The position numbers and the translations under genes are program-made. Of a stretch of 5,969 nt of DNA, positions 1 to 5,714 are shown in pieces. This DNA comes from Amphritea sp. (GTDB lineage Bacteria; Pseudomonadota; Gammaproteobacteria; Pseudomonadales; Balneatricaceae): NCBI GenBank assembly GCA_018067325.1, contig JAGPUU010000463.1:1-5969 (forward strand), in the 5' to 3' direction. The stretch's first letter is position 1. Each line of letters begins with the position of its first letter. The notes beneath the pieces are model-generated. The model was not told where the DNA came from. It did no database searches and saw only the letters and a program-made list of their open reading frames with translations.

Positions 1-20
1 CCTAATATTTATCAAATACA

Positions 21-57
21 AAAAAGCCCGGCATCACTGCCGGGCTTTTTGTTTTTT
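21..57. terminator. Bidirectional intrinsic terminator, unit 1
   Basis: A perfect 13-bp stem (21-33 with 38-50) around a TCAC loop has GCCCGGC/GCCGGGC as its GC core. It is flanked by an A-run on the left and T-runs on the right, so it could terminate transcription on either strand. For valS, which is read leftward, it is the third and last terminator met. Confidence 0.85.
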
Positions 58-107
58 CGAGCGACGAACAACGAGCAAGTCGCGAAGCGACGTTCGAGCC
101 ACGGCTC
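58..107 (+). repeat. Heptamer/hairpin repeat element 1
   Basis: Reads as three degenerate heptamers (CGAGCGA, CGAACAA, CGAGCAA at 58-78), the hairpin GTCGC-GAA-GCGAC (79-91), GTT, heptamer CGAGCCA (95-101) and CGGCTC. It belongs to the family of seven described in the findings and sits in tandem unit 1. Confidence 0.85.
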
Positions 108-110
108 TTT

Positions 111-138
111 CATCGCTGTGTGGACACAGCTCCTACAG
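111..138 (-). repeat. REP-like palindrome, copy 1
   Basis: On the minus strand this reads GTAGGAG, then the perfect stem GCTGTGT-CC-ACACAGC, then GATG. A GTAGGAGC or GTGGGAGC head next to a GC-rich hairpin is the general design of REP elements in Pseudomonas and related gammaproteobacteria, which are mobilised by REP-associated tyrosine transposases. No such transposase is in the window. The family assignment rests on resemblance only. Confidence 0.5.
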
Positions 139-170
139 TCTTGATAACTATCGCAGTTATCCACAACCAG

Positions 171-206
171 AAAAGCCCAGCATCACTGCTGGGCTTTTTG
201 CTTTTT
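171..206. terminator. Bidirectional intrinsic terminator, unit 2
   Basis: A perfect 12-bp stem (171-182 with 187-198) with a TCAC loop is followed by T-runs. Compared with unit 1 the stem carries one compensated base-pair change (GCCCGGCA/TGCCGGGC becomes GCCCAGCA/TGCTGGGC), which suggests the hairpin is maintained by selection. Confidence 0.85.
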
Positions 207-256
207 AGAGCGACGAACAATGAGCAAGCCGCGAAGCGACGTTCGAGTAACGGCTC
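207..256 (+). repeat. Heptamer/hairpin repeat element 2
   Basis: Heptamers AGAGCGA, CGAACAA and TGAGCAA (207-227) are followed by hairpin GCCGC-GAA-GCGAC (228-240, one C-A mismatch in the stem), GTT, CGAGTAA and CGGCTC. It is the most decayed hairpin of the family and lies in tandem unit 2. Confidence 0.8.
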
Positions 257-259
257 CAT

Positions 260-287
260 CATCGCTGTGTGGACACAGCTCCTACAG
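260..287 (-). repeat. REP-like palindrome, copy 2
   Basis: The 28 bases are identical to copy 1 at 111-138: a GTAGGAG head and a 7-bp GCTGTGT/ACACAGC stem on the minus strand. The flanking bases differ from unit 1, so the palindrome is better conserved than its surroundings. Confidence 0.5.
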
Positions 288-316
288 TCTTGATACCTAT
301 CGCAGTAACTAAGAAC

Positions 317-355
317 AAAAAAAGCCCAGCATCACTGCCAGGCTTTTCGTTTTTT
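317..355. terminator. Valine-tRNA synthetase-proximal terminator, unit 3, imperfect stem
   Basis: This has the same design as the other two (arms 320-331 and 336-347, TCAC loop), but the left arm is of the unit 2 type and the right arm reads TGCCAGGC. Two adjacent A-C mismatches result in the middle of the stem. On the minus strand it is followed by a run of seven T. It is the first terminator after valS and probably the weakest of the three. Confidence 0.65.
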
Positions 356-404
356 CGAGCGACTAACTACGAGCAAGTCGCGAAGCGACGTTCGAGCAAC
401 GGCT
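356..404 (+). repeat. Heptamer/hairpin repeat element 3, next to the valS stop
   Basis: CGAGCGA, CTAACTA and CGAGCAA (356-376) are followed by the perfect hairpin GTCGC-GAA-GCGAC (377-389), GTT, CGAGCAA and CGGCT. It ends one base before the valS stop codon (minus strand TAA, 406-408), so the whole element would be transcribed as the start of the valS 3' untranslated region. Confidence 0.85.
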
Positions 405-405
405 G

Positions 406-3276
406 TTAAAGCGCCTCTATCTTAATCGACTGTTCTTTCAGCTGCTCAAGAGCCGCCTTAAATTCGCCCAACTTTTCGCGTTCTTTTAAGACGACCGCCT
501 CCGGCGCATTAGCCACAAACTTGGCGTTGTTCAGCTTGCCTTCCAGACGACCGGCTTCTTTCTGTAGTTTATCCATCTCTTTCTTCAGACGGGCCAGCTC
601 AGCATCTTTGTCGATCAGACCAGCCATCGGTACCAGTACCTGCATATCGCCAACCAACTGTACCGCAGACATCGGTTCTTCATCACCGTCGTTGAGCCAG
701 GTGACAGAGGCCAGGGAGGCCAGCTTGGCGAGGAATGCCTGATTGGCTTCCAGACGGGCTTTATCGTCGGCACTGCCGTTTTTGATCAGGATATCCAGCT
801 CTTTAGCCGGAGAGATACCCATCTCTCCACGGATGTTACGTATACCGGTGATGACACCCTTCAACCAGTTGATATCGGCTTCGGCGGTGGCATCGTGCTT
901 GGCTTCATCGGCAACCGGGAAGGGTTGTAGCATGATGGTGTCACCTTCGACGCCAGCTTCTTGCTTGATGGACTGCCAGATCTCTTCGGTGATGTACGGC
1001 ATGATCGGGTGGGTCAGACGTAGGATCACTTCTAATGCACGTACCAGTGTGCGGCGGGTGCCGCGCTTGGCTGCATAGGATGCATTGTCGTCCCATAGGA
1101 CAGGCTTAGATAGCTCAAGGTACCAACCACAGTATTCATTCCAGATGAAGTCGTAGAGACACTGTGAGGCCAGGTCGAAACGGTATTCATCCAGATGCTT
1201 TGTTACTTCAGCTTCGACTTTCTGCAGCTCGCTGGCGATCCAACGATCTGCCAGGGATAGCTCAACGTCGCTGTCTTCTCCATTCACTGAGAGTTGACCG
1301 CAGTCTTCGCCTTCGGTATTCATCTGCACGTAACGGGCAGCGTTCCAGATCTTGTTACAGAAGTTACGGTAACCTTCCAGTCGCTTCACATCCCAGTTGA
1401 TATCACGGCCGGTAGAGGCCAGTGCTGCCAGGGTGAAACGCAGAGCGTCGGTACCATGGGCGGCGATGCCTTCCGGGAACTGCTTCTCGGTACGCTTGCC
1501 GATCTTTTCAGCCTGCTGCGGCTGCATCATGTTGCCGGTACGCTTTTCCAGCAGTTCCGGCAGGCCGATACCGTCGATCATATCCAGTGGGTCGAGTACG
1601 TTACCCTTAGACTTGGACATTTTATCGCCGTTCTCATCACGGATCAGACCGGTGACGTAAACGGTTTTGAATGGTACCTGTGGCTTATCGTTTTCATCTT
1701 TGACCAGGTGCATGGTCATCATCATCATCCGGGCAACCCAGAAGAAAATGATATCGAAACCGGTAACCAGCACGTCGGTCGGATGGAACGTCTGCAGACG
1801 TTCGGTATTTTCCGGCCAGCCCAGGGTACCAAAGGTCCACAAGCCAGAGCTGAACCAGGTATCCAGCACGTCGTCGTCCTGACGTAGCTCAGTTTCCAGA
1901 TCCAGATTGTATTTTTCACGAGCAGAGGCGGCATCTTTGGCGACGTAGACATTGCCTTCGTTGTCGTAGAACGCCGGAATCCGGTGTCCCCACCACAGTT
2001 GACGGGAGATACACCAGTCCTGAATGTCGCGCATCCAGGCGAAGAACATGTTTTCGTACTGCTTAGGTACGAACTTGATGTCGCCATTCTCAACCGCTTC
2101 AATCGCCGGGCCAGACAGTGTCTTGGCATCGGCAAACCACTGATCGGTGAGCATCGGCTCGATAACTACACCACCACGGTCGCCGTAGGGAATAGTCATA
2201 TCGTTTTCTTCGATCTTAACCAGCAGGCCGGCTTCTTCCATATCGGCAACTATTGCCTTACGGGCGGCGAACCGCTCCATGCCGTGGTATTTCTCCGGCA
2301 GGGTCTTGTCCAGATCGTGATTTTCGCTGCCATCGGTGTTGAAGGTTTCTGCCTCATGACGGATATCGCCGTTGAGGGTCAGAATGTTGATCATTGGCAG
2401 CTTGCAGCGCTTACCCACTTCATTATCGTTGAAGTCGTGGGCCGGCGTGATTTTCACACAACCGGAACCTTTTTCCATGTCGGCGTGTTCATCGGCAACA
2501 ATCGGAATGCGACGGCCAACCAACGGTAAGATGATCTCTTTACCGATCAGATCTTTATAGCGATCATCTTCAGCGTTAACCGCGACGCCAGTATCACCCA
2601 ACAGGGTTTCCGGACGGGTAGTACCTACCACCAGATAGTCGTCACCGGCAGCGGTTTTAACACCATCGGCCAGTGCATAACGCAGATACCACATCTTGCC
2701 TTTAACATCGCGGTTCTCTACTTCCAGATCAGAGATCGCGGTGTGCAGCTTAGGGTCCCAGTTCACCAGACGCTTACCACGGTAGATCAGGCCTTCGTCA
2801 TACAGACGGATAAACACTTCCTGTACGGCGGTGTAGAAACCGGAATCCATAGTGAAACGTTCGGTTGGCCAGTCAACAGAGTCGCCCAGGCGGCGCATCT
2901 GATTGGTGATCATGCCGCCGGACTCGCCTTTCCATTCCCAGATTTTCTCGATAAAGGCTTCACGGCCAAGATCGTGACGGGTTTTCTGTTCTTCAGCGGC
3001 GAGCTTACGCTCTACAACCATCTGCGTGGCGATACCGGCGTGATCGGTACCCACTTGCCACAGAGTATTTTTACCCTTCATGCGATGGTAGCGGGTCAGG
3101 GCATCCATAATAGTATGTTGGAAAGCATGACCCATATGCAGGCTGCCGGTGACATTCGGCGGTGGAATCATGATGCTGTAGGCATCGCCTTCGCCGGACG
3201 GGGCGAAGTAACCGTTATCTTCCCAGGTTTTGTACCAGGATTTCTCGATCTCGTGTGGCTGGTAAGTGGTATCCAT
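406..3276 (-). CDS. valS: Valyl-tRNA synthetase (class I)
   Basis: This cytoplasmic enzyme charges tRNA-Val with L-valine using ATP and edits mischarged threonine. The 956-residue product is close to the E. coli length (951) and aligns with it by eye almost throughout. Visible parts: the HIGH-type signature HMGH at 47-50, preceded by [19 protein letters not shown] at 76-85; the editing domain with [12 protein letters not shown] (219-230) and [20 protein letters not shown] (262-281); [15 protein letters not shown] (420-434) in the second half of the catalytic core; KMSKS at 552-556; an anticodon-binding helical domain from about 635; and a C-terminal Lys/Glu-rich coiled coil at about 889-950. 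The start is the ATG that gives the family N terminus ([15 protein letters not shown]); the ribosome binding site is weak (GAGAG about 12 bases upstream). It has its own promoter candidate and three terminators, so it appears to be transcribed alone, unlike the E. coli holC-valS arrangement. Confidence 0.99.
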   Translation of the reverse strand: MDTTYQPHEIEKSWYKTWEDNGYFAPSGEGDAYSIMIPPPNVTGSLHMGHAFQHTIMDALTRYHRMKGKNTLWQVGTDHAGIATQMVVERKLAAEEQKTRHDLGREAFIEKIWEWKGESGGMITNQMRRLGDSVDWPTERFTMDSGFYTAVQEVFIRLYDEGLIYRGKRLVNWDPKLHTAISDLEVENRDVKGKMWYLRYALADGVKTAAGDDYLVVGTTRPETLLGDTGVAVNAEDDRYKDLIGKEIILPLVGRRIPIVADEHADMEKGSGCVKITPAHDFNDNEVGKRCKLPMINILTLNGDIRHEAETFNTDGSENHDLDKTLPEKYHGMERFAARKAIVADMEEAGLLVKIEENDMTIPYGDRGGVVIEPMLTDQWFADAKTLSGPAIEAVENGDIKFVPKQYENMFFAWMRDIQDWCISRQLWWGHRIPAFYDNEGNVYVAKDAASAREKYNLDLETELRQDDDVLDTWFSSGLWTFGTLGWPENTERLQTFHPTDVLVTGFDIIFFWVARMMMMTMHLVKDENDKPQVPFKTVYVTGLIRDENGDKMSKSKGNVLDPLDMIDGIGLPELLEKRTGNMMQPQQAEKIGKRTEKQFPEGIAAHGTDALRFTLAALASTGRDINWDVKRLEGYRNFCNKIWNAARYVQMNTEGEDCGQLSVNGEDSDVELSLADRWIASELQKVEAEVTKHLDEYRFDLASQCLYDFIWNEYCGWYLELSKPVLWDDNASYAAKRGTRRTLVRALEVILRLTHPIMPYITEEIWQSIKQEAGVEGDTIMLQPFPVADEAKHDATAEADINWLKGVITGIRNIRGEMGISPAKELDILIKNGSADDKARLEANQAFLAKLASLASVTWLNDGDEEPMSAVQLVGDMQVLVPMAGLIDKDAELARLKKEMDKLQKEAGRLEGKLNNAKFVANAPEAVVLKEREKLGEFKAALEQLKEQSIKIEAL

Positions 3277-3325
3277 TAAATAACCGTGCTCTCAACGCTT
3301 GAATTAGGGCAAAAAATAGTCGGTC

Positions 3326-3354
3326 ATTATAGCGCCCGCAGGGCGGTTAAGCGA
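3326..3354 (-). promoter_or_regulatory. Probable valS promoter with a palindromic spacer
   Basis: On the minus strand a perfect TATAAT (3326-3331) lies 49 bases upstream of the valS start codon. The best -35 match at 17-bp spacing is only TCGCTT, so the -35 is poor. The spacer holds the inverted repeat CGCCC-TGC-GGGCG (3333-3345), which could be an operator or only a GC-rich spacer. The rest of the 3277-3365 gap shows no T-box or attenuator-like structure. Confidence 0.55.
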
Positions 3355-3365
3355 GGGGTAAAAGG

Positions 3366-3416
3366 CCGTGGCTCGTTGCTCGAACGTAATGCTCCGCATT
3401 ACTTGCTGGTTGCTCG
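3366..3416 (-). repeat. Heptamer/hairpin repeat element 4, alternative stem
   Basis: On the minus strand this 51-bp element reads CGAGCAA, CCAGCAA, hairpin GTAATGC-GGA-GCATTAC (3386-3402, perfect 7-bp stem), GTT, CGAGCAA, CGAGCCA and CGG. The frame is that of elements 1-3 but the hairpin stem is different and longer. It lies immediately upstream of the first four-helix-bundle gene, inverted with respect to element 6 downstream. Confidence 0.85.
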
Positions 3417-3432
3417 AAAAGCCTTCTATATT
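3403..3432 (+). promoter_or_regulatory. Candidate promoter of the first four-helix-bundle gene
   Basis: TTGCTG (3403-3408) and TATATT (3427-3432) are separated by 18 bases. The same pair at the same spacing occurs before the second gene (3801-3830). The -35 hexamer falls in the repeat element's heptamer next to the hairpin, so the element may supply half of the promoter. The -35 matches the consensus only in its first three bases. Confidence 0.35.
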
Positions 3433-3763
3433 GATATGTGAAAAGAGATGAGAGCCTTTGCCTCTATGGAAGATTAGAAATATTAAAAGGGAATTTATAA
3501 TGAGCTATGAAGATCTGGATGCATGGAAGCGTGCTTGTCGCTTAAGTTGTGAAATTTATACTGTTCTGAGTCGGTGCCGGGATTTTGGTTTTAGGGATCA
3601 GATCACCCGCAGTGGGTTGTCTATCCCTAGTAATATTGCGGAAGGGTTTGAGCGGGGATCACAGAAGGCAAAACGGCAGTTTCTCTACTACGCCAAAGGG
3701 TCGTTGGCTGAACTGAAAACTCAGGTTTATATCGGCCAAAGAATTGGCTACATCCTGGAAAAA

Positions 3764-3814
3764 CCGTGGCTCGTGGCTCGAACGCAATGCTCCGCATTAC
3801 TTGCGTGTGGCTCG
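3764..3814 (-). repeat. Heptamer/hairpin repeat element 5
   Basis: On the minus strand it reads CGAGCCA, CACGCAA, hairpin GTAATGC-GGA-GCATTGC (3784-3800, one mismatch), GTT, CGAGCCA, CGAGCCA and CGG. It is exactly 51 bp, like element 4, and shares its stem type. It lies inside the reading frame of the truncated first gene and supplies most of that gene's foreign C terminus, while also forming the upstream flank of the second gene. A further pair, CGCAA/TTGCG (3783-3787 with 3801-3805), offers an alternative outer stem. Confidence 0.85.
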
Positions 3815-3830
3815 GAAATCCTTCTATATT
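3801..3830 (+). promoter_or_regulatory. Candidate promoter of the second four-helix-bundle gene
   Basis: TTGCGT (3801-3806), an 18-base spacer and TATATT (3825-3830) mirror the arrangement before the first gene. The block CCTTCTATATT is one of the best conserved parts of the two otherwise divergent leaders (134 and 156 bases from element to ATG). Its last base is also the first base of the stop codon of the truncated copy. Confidence 0.35.
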
Positions 3831-3919
3831 AGTATGGGAGAAAGCCTGAGAGAGCTTGCCTTTATGGGAGCAATATTTAACGGATAGCAAAAAGAGTTAT
3901 TAATAAAAAGGATTTTATT

Positions 3920-4261
3920 ATGAGCTATGAAGATCTTGATGCATGGAAACGAGCCTGTCGTTTAAGTTGTGAGATTTATACTGTTTTGAGCCGCTGCCGG
4001 GATTTTGGTTTTAGGGATCAGATCACCCGCAGTGGGTTGTCTATCCCTAGTAATATTGCGGAAGGGTTTGAGCGGGGATCGCAGAAGGAAAAACGGCAGT
4101 TTCTTTACTACGCCAAAGGGTCGTTAGCTGAACTGAAAACTCAGGTTTATATCGGTCAAAGAATTGGCTACATCCATATTGATCGGGCCAGCAGCTGGCG
4201 ACAGGAACTGGACGATATTCAAAAGATGCTGGGCGGGCTAATTAAAACCATAGAAGGTTAG
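3920..4261 (+). CDS. Four-helix-bundle protein, S23/avd-type, intact
   Basis: The 113-residue product fits the four helix bundle family (S23 ribosomal-intervening-sequence proteins and the accessory avd proteins of diversity-generating retroelements). It has an N-terminal YEDLDAWKRA helix, the signature SIPSNIAEGFER (41-52), FLYYAKGSLAELKTQ (61-75), then RIGYI, and a C-terminal helix (about 93-113, ELDDIQKMLGGLIKTIEG). No catalytic motif, signal peptide or membrane segment is visible. Family structures are small helical bundles, with nucleic-acid binding proposed for the avd branch; the role here is unknown. The start is ATG with AAGGA at 7-base spacing. It is the second of two tandem copies and ends 13 bases before a 7-bp repeat array. 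No reverse transcriptase or 23S rRNA gene is in the window, so it is neither an obvious retroelement accessory gene nor an rRNA insert. Confidence 0.9.
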   Translation: MSYEDLDAWKRACRLSCEIYTVLSRCRDFGFRDQITRSGLSIPSNIAEGFERGSQKEKRQFLYYAKGSLAELKTQVYIGQRIGYIHIDRASSWRQELDDIQKMLGGLIKTIEG

Positions 4262-4274
4262 AATTATGCTTTTT

Positions 4275-4338
4275 CGAGCCACGAGCCACGAGCCACGAGC
4301 CACGAGCCACGAGCCACGCTTCAGAGGCGAAGCCGTGC
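4275..4338 (+). repeat. Heptamer array (CGAGCCA)6 with terminal hairpin, element 6
   Basis: Six exact copies of CGAGCCA run from 4275 to 4316. They are followed by an imperfect hairpin (GCTTC 4318-4322 with GAAGC 4329-4333, loop AGAGGC, extendable by CACG/CGTG across a bulge) and CCGTGCC. TTTT precedes the first heptamer, as in the other plus-oriented elements. The hairpin differs from both stem types seen elsewhere, and the GTT and trailing heptamer are missing, so this may be a rearranged member. It lies between the convergent four-helix-bundle and dioxygenase genes. Confidence 0.85.
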
Positions 4339-4350
4339 CGGTATTTGCTT

Positions 4351-5451
4351 CTATAAATTATGTTTGTAATGCCGGGTTTCATCGATAAGGAATTTTAGCC
4401 ACTTCAGATAGGGGGTGCCGCCGGTGCCTTGTTGGTCGTTGCTGCGACGGGCGATGTACTTGATTGCCCAGTGATAATGGACTTCACGGAATTGAGCGAT
4501 GCCCTCTAAAATTTCATTAAAGAGTTCCGGTGGTGTCAGTGGTTTGGGGTCCGGTAGTTGTTCTGTTCTTTCGATATAAAGACGATGCTCTGCGGGCATG
4601 TAGTTGCGCATATCTTGCAGGTGTTTTAACAGACGCGTTTGCTGATGGGGAATTTTCAGGAAAGCCAGCAGCACTGGCATAATCGAACTTTGGGCACCGG
4701 TCTCACCACGAAAGCTCATTACCGAATCGGTATCTTCATATATAACGTCGTCAAAATGGCCGATATAGGGTCTAAATGTTGAGAAGTATAGCTGGTCAGA
4801 CATCTTTTCGGGTATTCGCAGTAATACCTTGGTGATCGCCATGATGGCCAGGCTGATATCATCCATGGCGCTTTGTAATCGGGCCTCCCGGGAGCTGTCA
4901 CTGCAATTAAACGCGTTACTCCACTGTTCTATACCTTTAAGAATGCGGGCGGCGATCGCTTCAATCTCAACGTGGATCAGAATAAACCAGTGTTCGTCAT
5001 ACAGATGGACAAAATTTTGCAAAGTGTCGATATTACCCAGTTCAATCGGCTTGTCTGTGTCAAAGCGTTTCCAGTTATACAGCGCATAACCATCATAGCT
5101 GAGCATAGGCTCGCGCCCCAGAAGCCGGGCTATCTTTACCAATGGCTGGGCGATGTTCCTGGGTAGAGTGTGGCATTTTGGCTGATGGACCTGGTTAATA
5201 TAACCCGAAGCAATAAACCCCAGTCGCAGGTAATAGAGGCGTGCCTGGGGCAATGATTCTGGTGAGATAGTATCGCCGGGCCAATTGGGAATCGGTTGTT
5301 GTGCCAAAAAAGTTCGGCAATCGTCTTCTAATAGCAGGCTGGGAAGCGCGTTGCCGAGTCGGTCCAGCCGCTCGAACTCTTTACCCAGTGTGAGTTGTGC
5401 ATCGGGGTCTGTGCAGGGCAAAAAACCTCGGGAAGTAAAACAGTCGTGCAT
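4351..5451 (-). CDS. Indoleamine 2,3-dioxygenase family haem protein
   Basis: The family is haem-dependent and opens the indole ring of L-tryptophan with O2 to give N-formylkynurenine. Residue numbers below count from the upper ATG at 5454. Matches to human IDO1 seen by eye: RGFLP near the N terminus; LPRNIAQPL (97-105); YALYNWK (123-129); FSTFRPY (224-230), whose Arg228 corresponds to substrate-binding Arg231; RGETGAQSS (249-257); LQDMRNYMPAEHR (279-291); REVHYHWAIKYI (323-334), with His326 as the likely proximal haem ligand (IDO1 His346); and GTGGT (343-347) in the C-terminal loop. Length 366-367 compares with 403 for IDO1. Two ATGs adjoin (5454 and 5451); the GGAG lies 6 bases before the second and only 3 before the first, so 5451 is preferred. 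No signal peptide is seen. No kynureninase or formamidase gene is in view, so its pathway is open. Heptamer arrays flank the gene on both sides. Confidence 0.93.
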   Translation of the reverse strand: MHDCFTSRGFLPCTDPDAQLTLGKEFERLDRLGNALPSLLLEDDCRTFLAQQPIPNWPGDTISPESLPQARLYYLRLGFIASGYINQVHQPKCHTLPRNIAQPLVKIARLLGREPMLSYDGYALYNWKRFDTDKPIELGNIDTLQNFVHLYDEHWFILIHVEIEAIAARILKGIEQWSNAFNCSDSSREARLQSAMDDISLAIMAITKVLLRIPEKMSDQLYFSTFRPYIGHFDDVIYEDTDSVMSFRGETGAQSSIMPVLLAFLKIPHQQTRLLKHLQDMRNYMPAEHRLYIERTEQLPDPKPLTPPELFNEILEGIAQFREVHYHWAIKYIARRSNDQQGTGGTPYLKWLKFLIDETRHYKHNL

Positions 5452-5457
5452 CATTCT

Positions 5458-5463
5458 CTCCTT
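5458..5463 (-). promoter_or_regulatory. Ribosome binding site of the dioxygenase gene
   Basis: AAGGAG on the minus strand is a near-perfect Shine-Dalgarno sequence. Its spacing (6 bases to the ATG at 5451, 3 bases to the ATG at 5454) is what favours the second start codon. Confidence 0.7.
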
Positions 5464-5714
5464 CTCTGTCGCTGTTGAAGCAGACCGGAAGGTAGCTTAA
5501 CTATCCATTATTAGCTGTGGCCTGAGTTAGCGTCGCCTGTGGCTATTCGCTATAAACGGAGTTTTTTAATCCAGACTGATACGTGTTCCGCCGTACAGGC
5601 GTGATTCCATCTTTCTGGAACTTGGGTCAGTTATAGAATTAAGTTTAGCTCAGATAAGAGAGACCGCTGTGGAGATTTCCGTAGCAGGTTGAAAGCTCTG
5701 AATGTAGGGTTTTT
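5464..5714 (-). promoter_or_regulatory. Noncoding upstream region of the dioxygenase gene
   Basis: No convincing gene lies in this 250-base stretch. On the minus strand TATAAC (5630-5635) is a possible -10 with only a weak -35. Just downstream of it are two short inverted repeats, TTCCA-GAAAGA-TGGAA (5605-5620) and CGCC-TGTAC-GGCG (5589-5601), which could be regulator sites. No specific regulator can be named. Transcription from there would give a leader of about 170 bases. Confidence 0.25.

Larger units (their letters stand above)
21..404. repeat. Tandem repeat of about 150 bp, 2.6 copies, downstream of valS
   Basis: Three head-to-tail units begin at 21, 171 and 320. Each starts with an A-rich/GCCC terminator hairpin, continues with T-runs and a heptamer/hairpin element ending in CGGCT, and in units 1 and 2 goes on to a REP-like palindrome and a shared tail (TCTTGATA, then CTATCGCAGT). 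The third unit stops after its heptamer element, one base before the valS stop codon. I see no open reading frame worth calling in these 405 bases, so the region is noncoding 3' flank of valS. The units are similar but not identical, so the duplication is not very recent or has been partly shuffled. Confidence 0.9.
3500..3832 (+). pseudogene. Four-helix-bundle (S23/avd-type) gene, 3'-truncated copy
   Basis: Residues 1-85 match the intact copy at 3920 with one substitution (Ala57 for Glu57) and carry the family core SIPSNIAEGFER (41-52) and GSLAELKTQ (67-75). After Ile85 the frame leaves the family and reads 25 residues encoded by repeat element 5 and the next leader (beginning LEKPWLVAR, ending EILLY), stopping at TAG 3830-3832. 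The last 28 residues of the normal protein, most of the fourth helix, are therefore lost. The ATG at 3500 is preceded by AAGGGA at 7-base spacing, as in the intact copy. An upstream in-frame TTG (3458) would add 14 residues, but that extension is interrupted by stops in the other copy. The product may be made as a 110-residue chimera, but it is unlikely to fold as a normal bundle. Confidence 0.8.

Noticed and set aside
157..165. TTATCCACA, a perfect match to the DnaA box consensus
   Set aside because: It is a single 9-mer without companions or an AT-rich unwinding region. It is better explained as the right arm of the local inverted repeat GATAACT/AGTTATC (143-161), and it is absent from tandem unit 2.
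1294..3279. Long plus-strand reading frames antisense to valS (for example 1294-1887, 1984-2529 and 2743-3279)
   Set aside because: They lie wholly within valS on the opposite strand, resemble no family I know, and are expected shadows of a long, codon-biased gene.
3277..3365. T-box or leader-peptide attenuator controlling valS
   Set aside because: The 89-base leader has no run of valine codons, no terminator-antiterminator pair and no T-box motif.
3458..3499. TTG start extending the first four-helix-bundle gene by 14 residues
   Set aside because: It has no ribosome binding site and the extension is broken by stops in the other copy, whereas ATG 3500 has AAGGGA at the same 7-base spacing as the intact gene.
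3627..3890. Minus-strand reading frame of 87 residues
   Set aside because: It is antisense to the four-helix-bundle copy and its repeat element, with no recognisable family or conserved start.
3500..4261. Diversity-generating retroelement accessory gene (avd) or 23S rRNA intervening sequence
   Set aside because: The protein family fits, but there is no reverse transcriptase, template/variable repeat pair or 23S rRNA sequence in the window. The similarity is kept as an analogy only.
3500..4261. Toxin-antitoxin pair
   Set aside because: The two adjacent small genes are copies of one another and not two different partners.
4275..4338. CRISPR-like array
   Set aside because: The repeats are 7 bp and contiguous with no spacers, and no cas genes are present.
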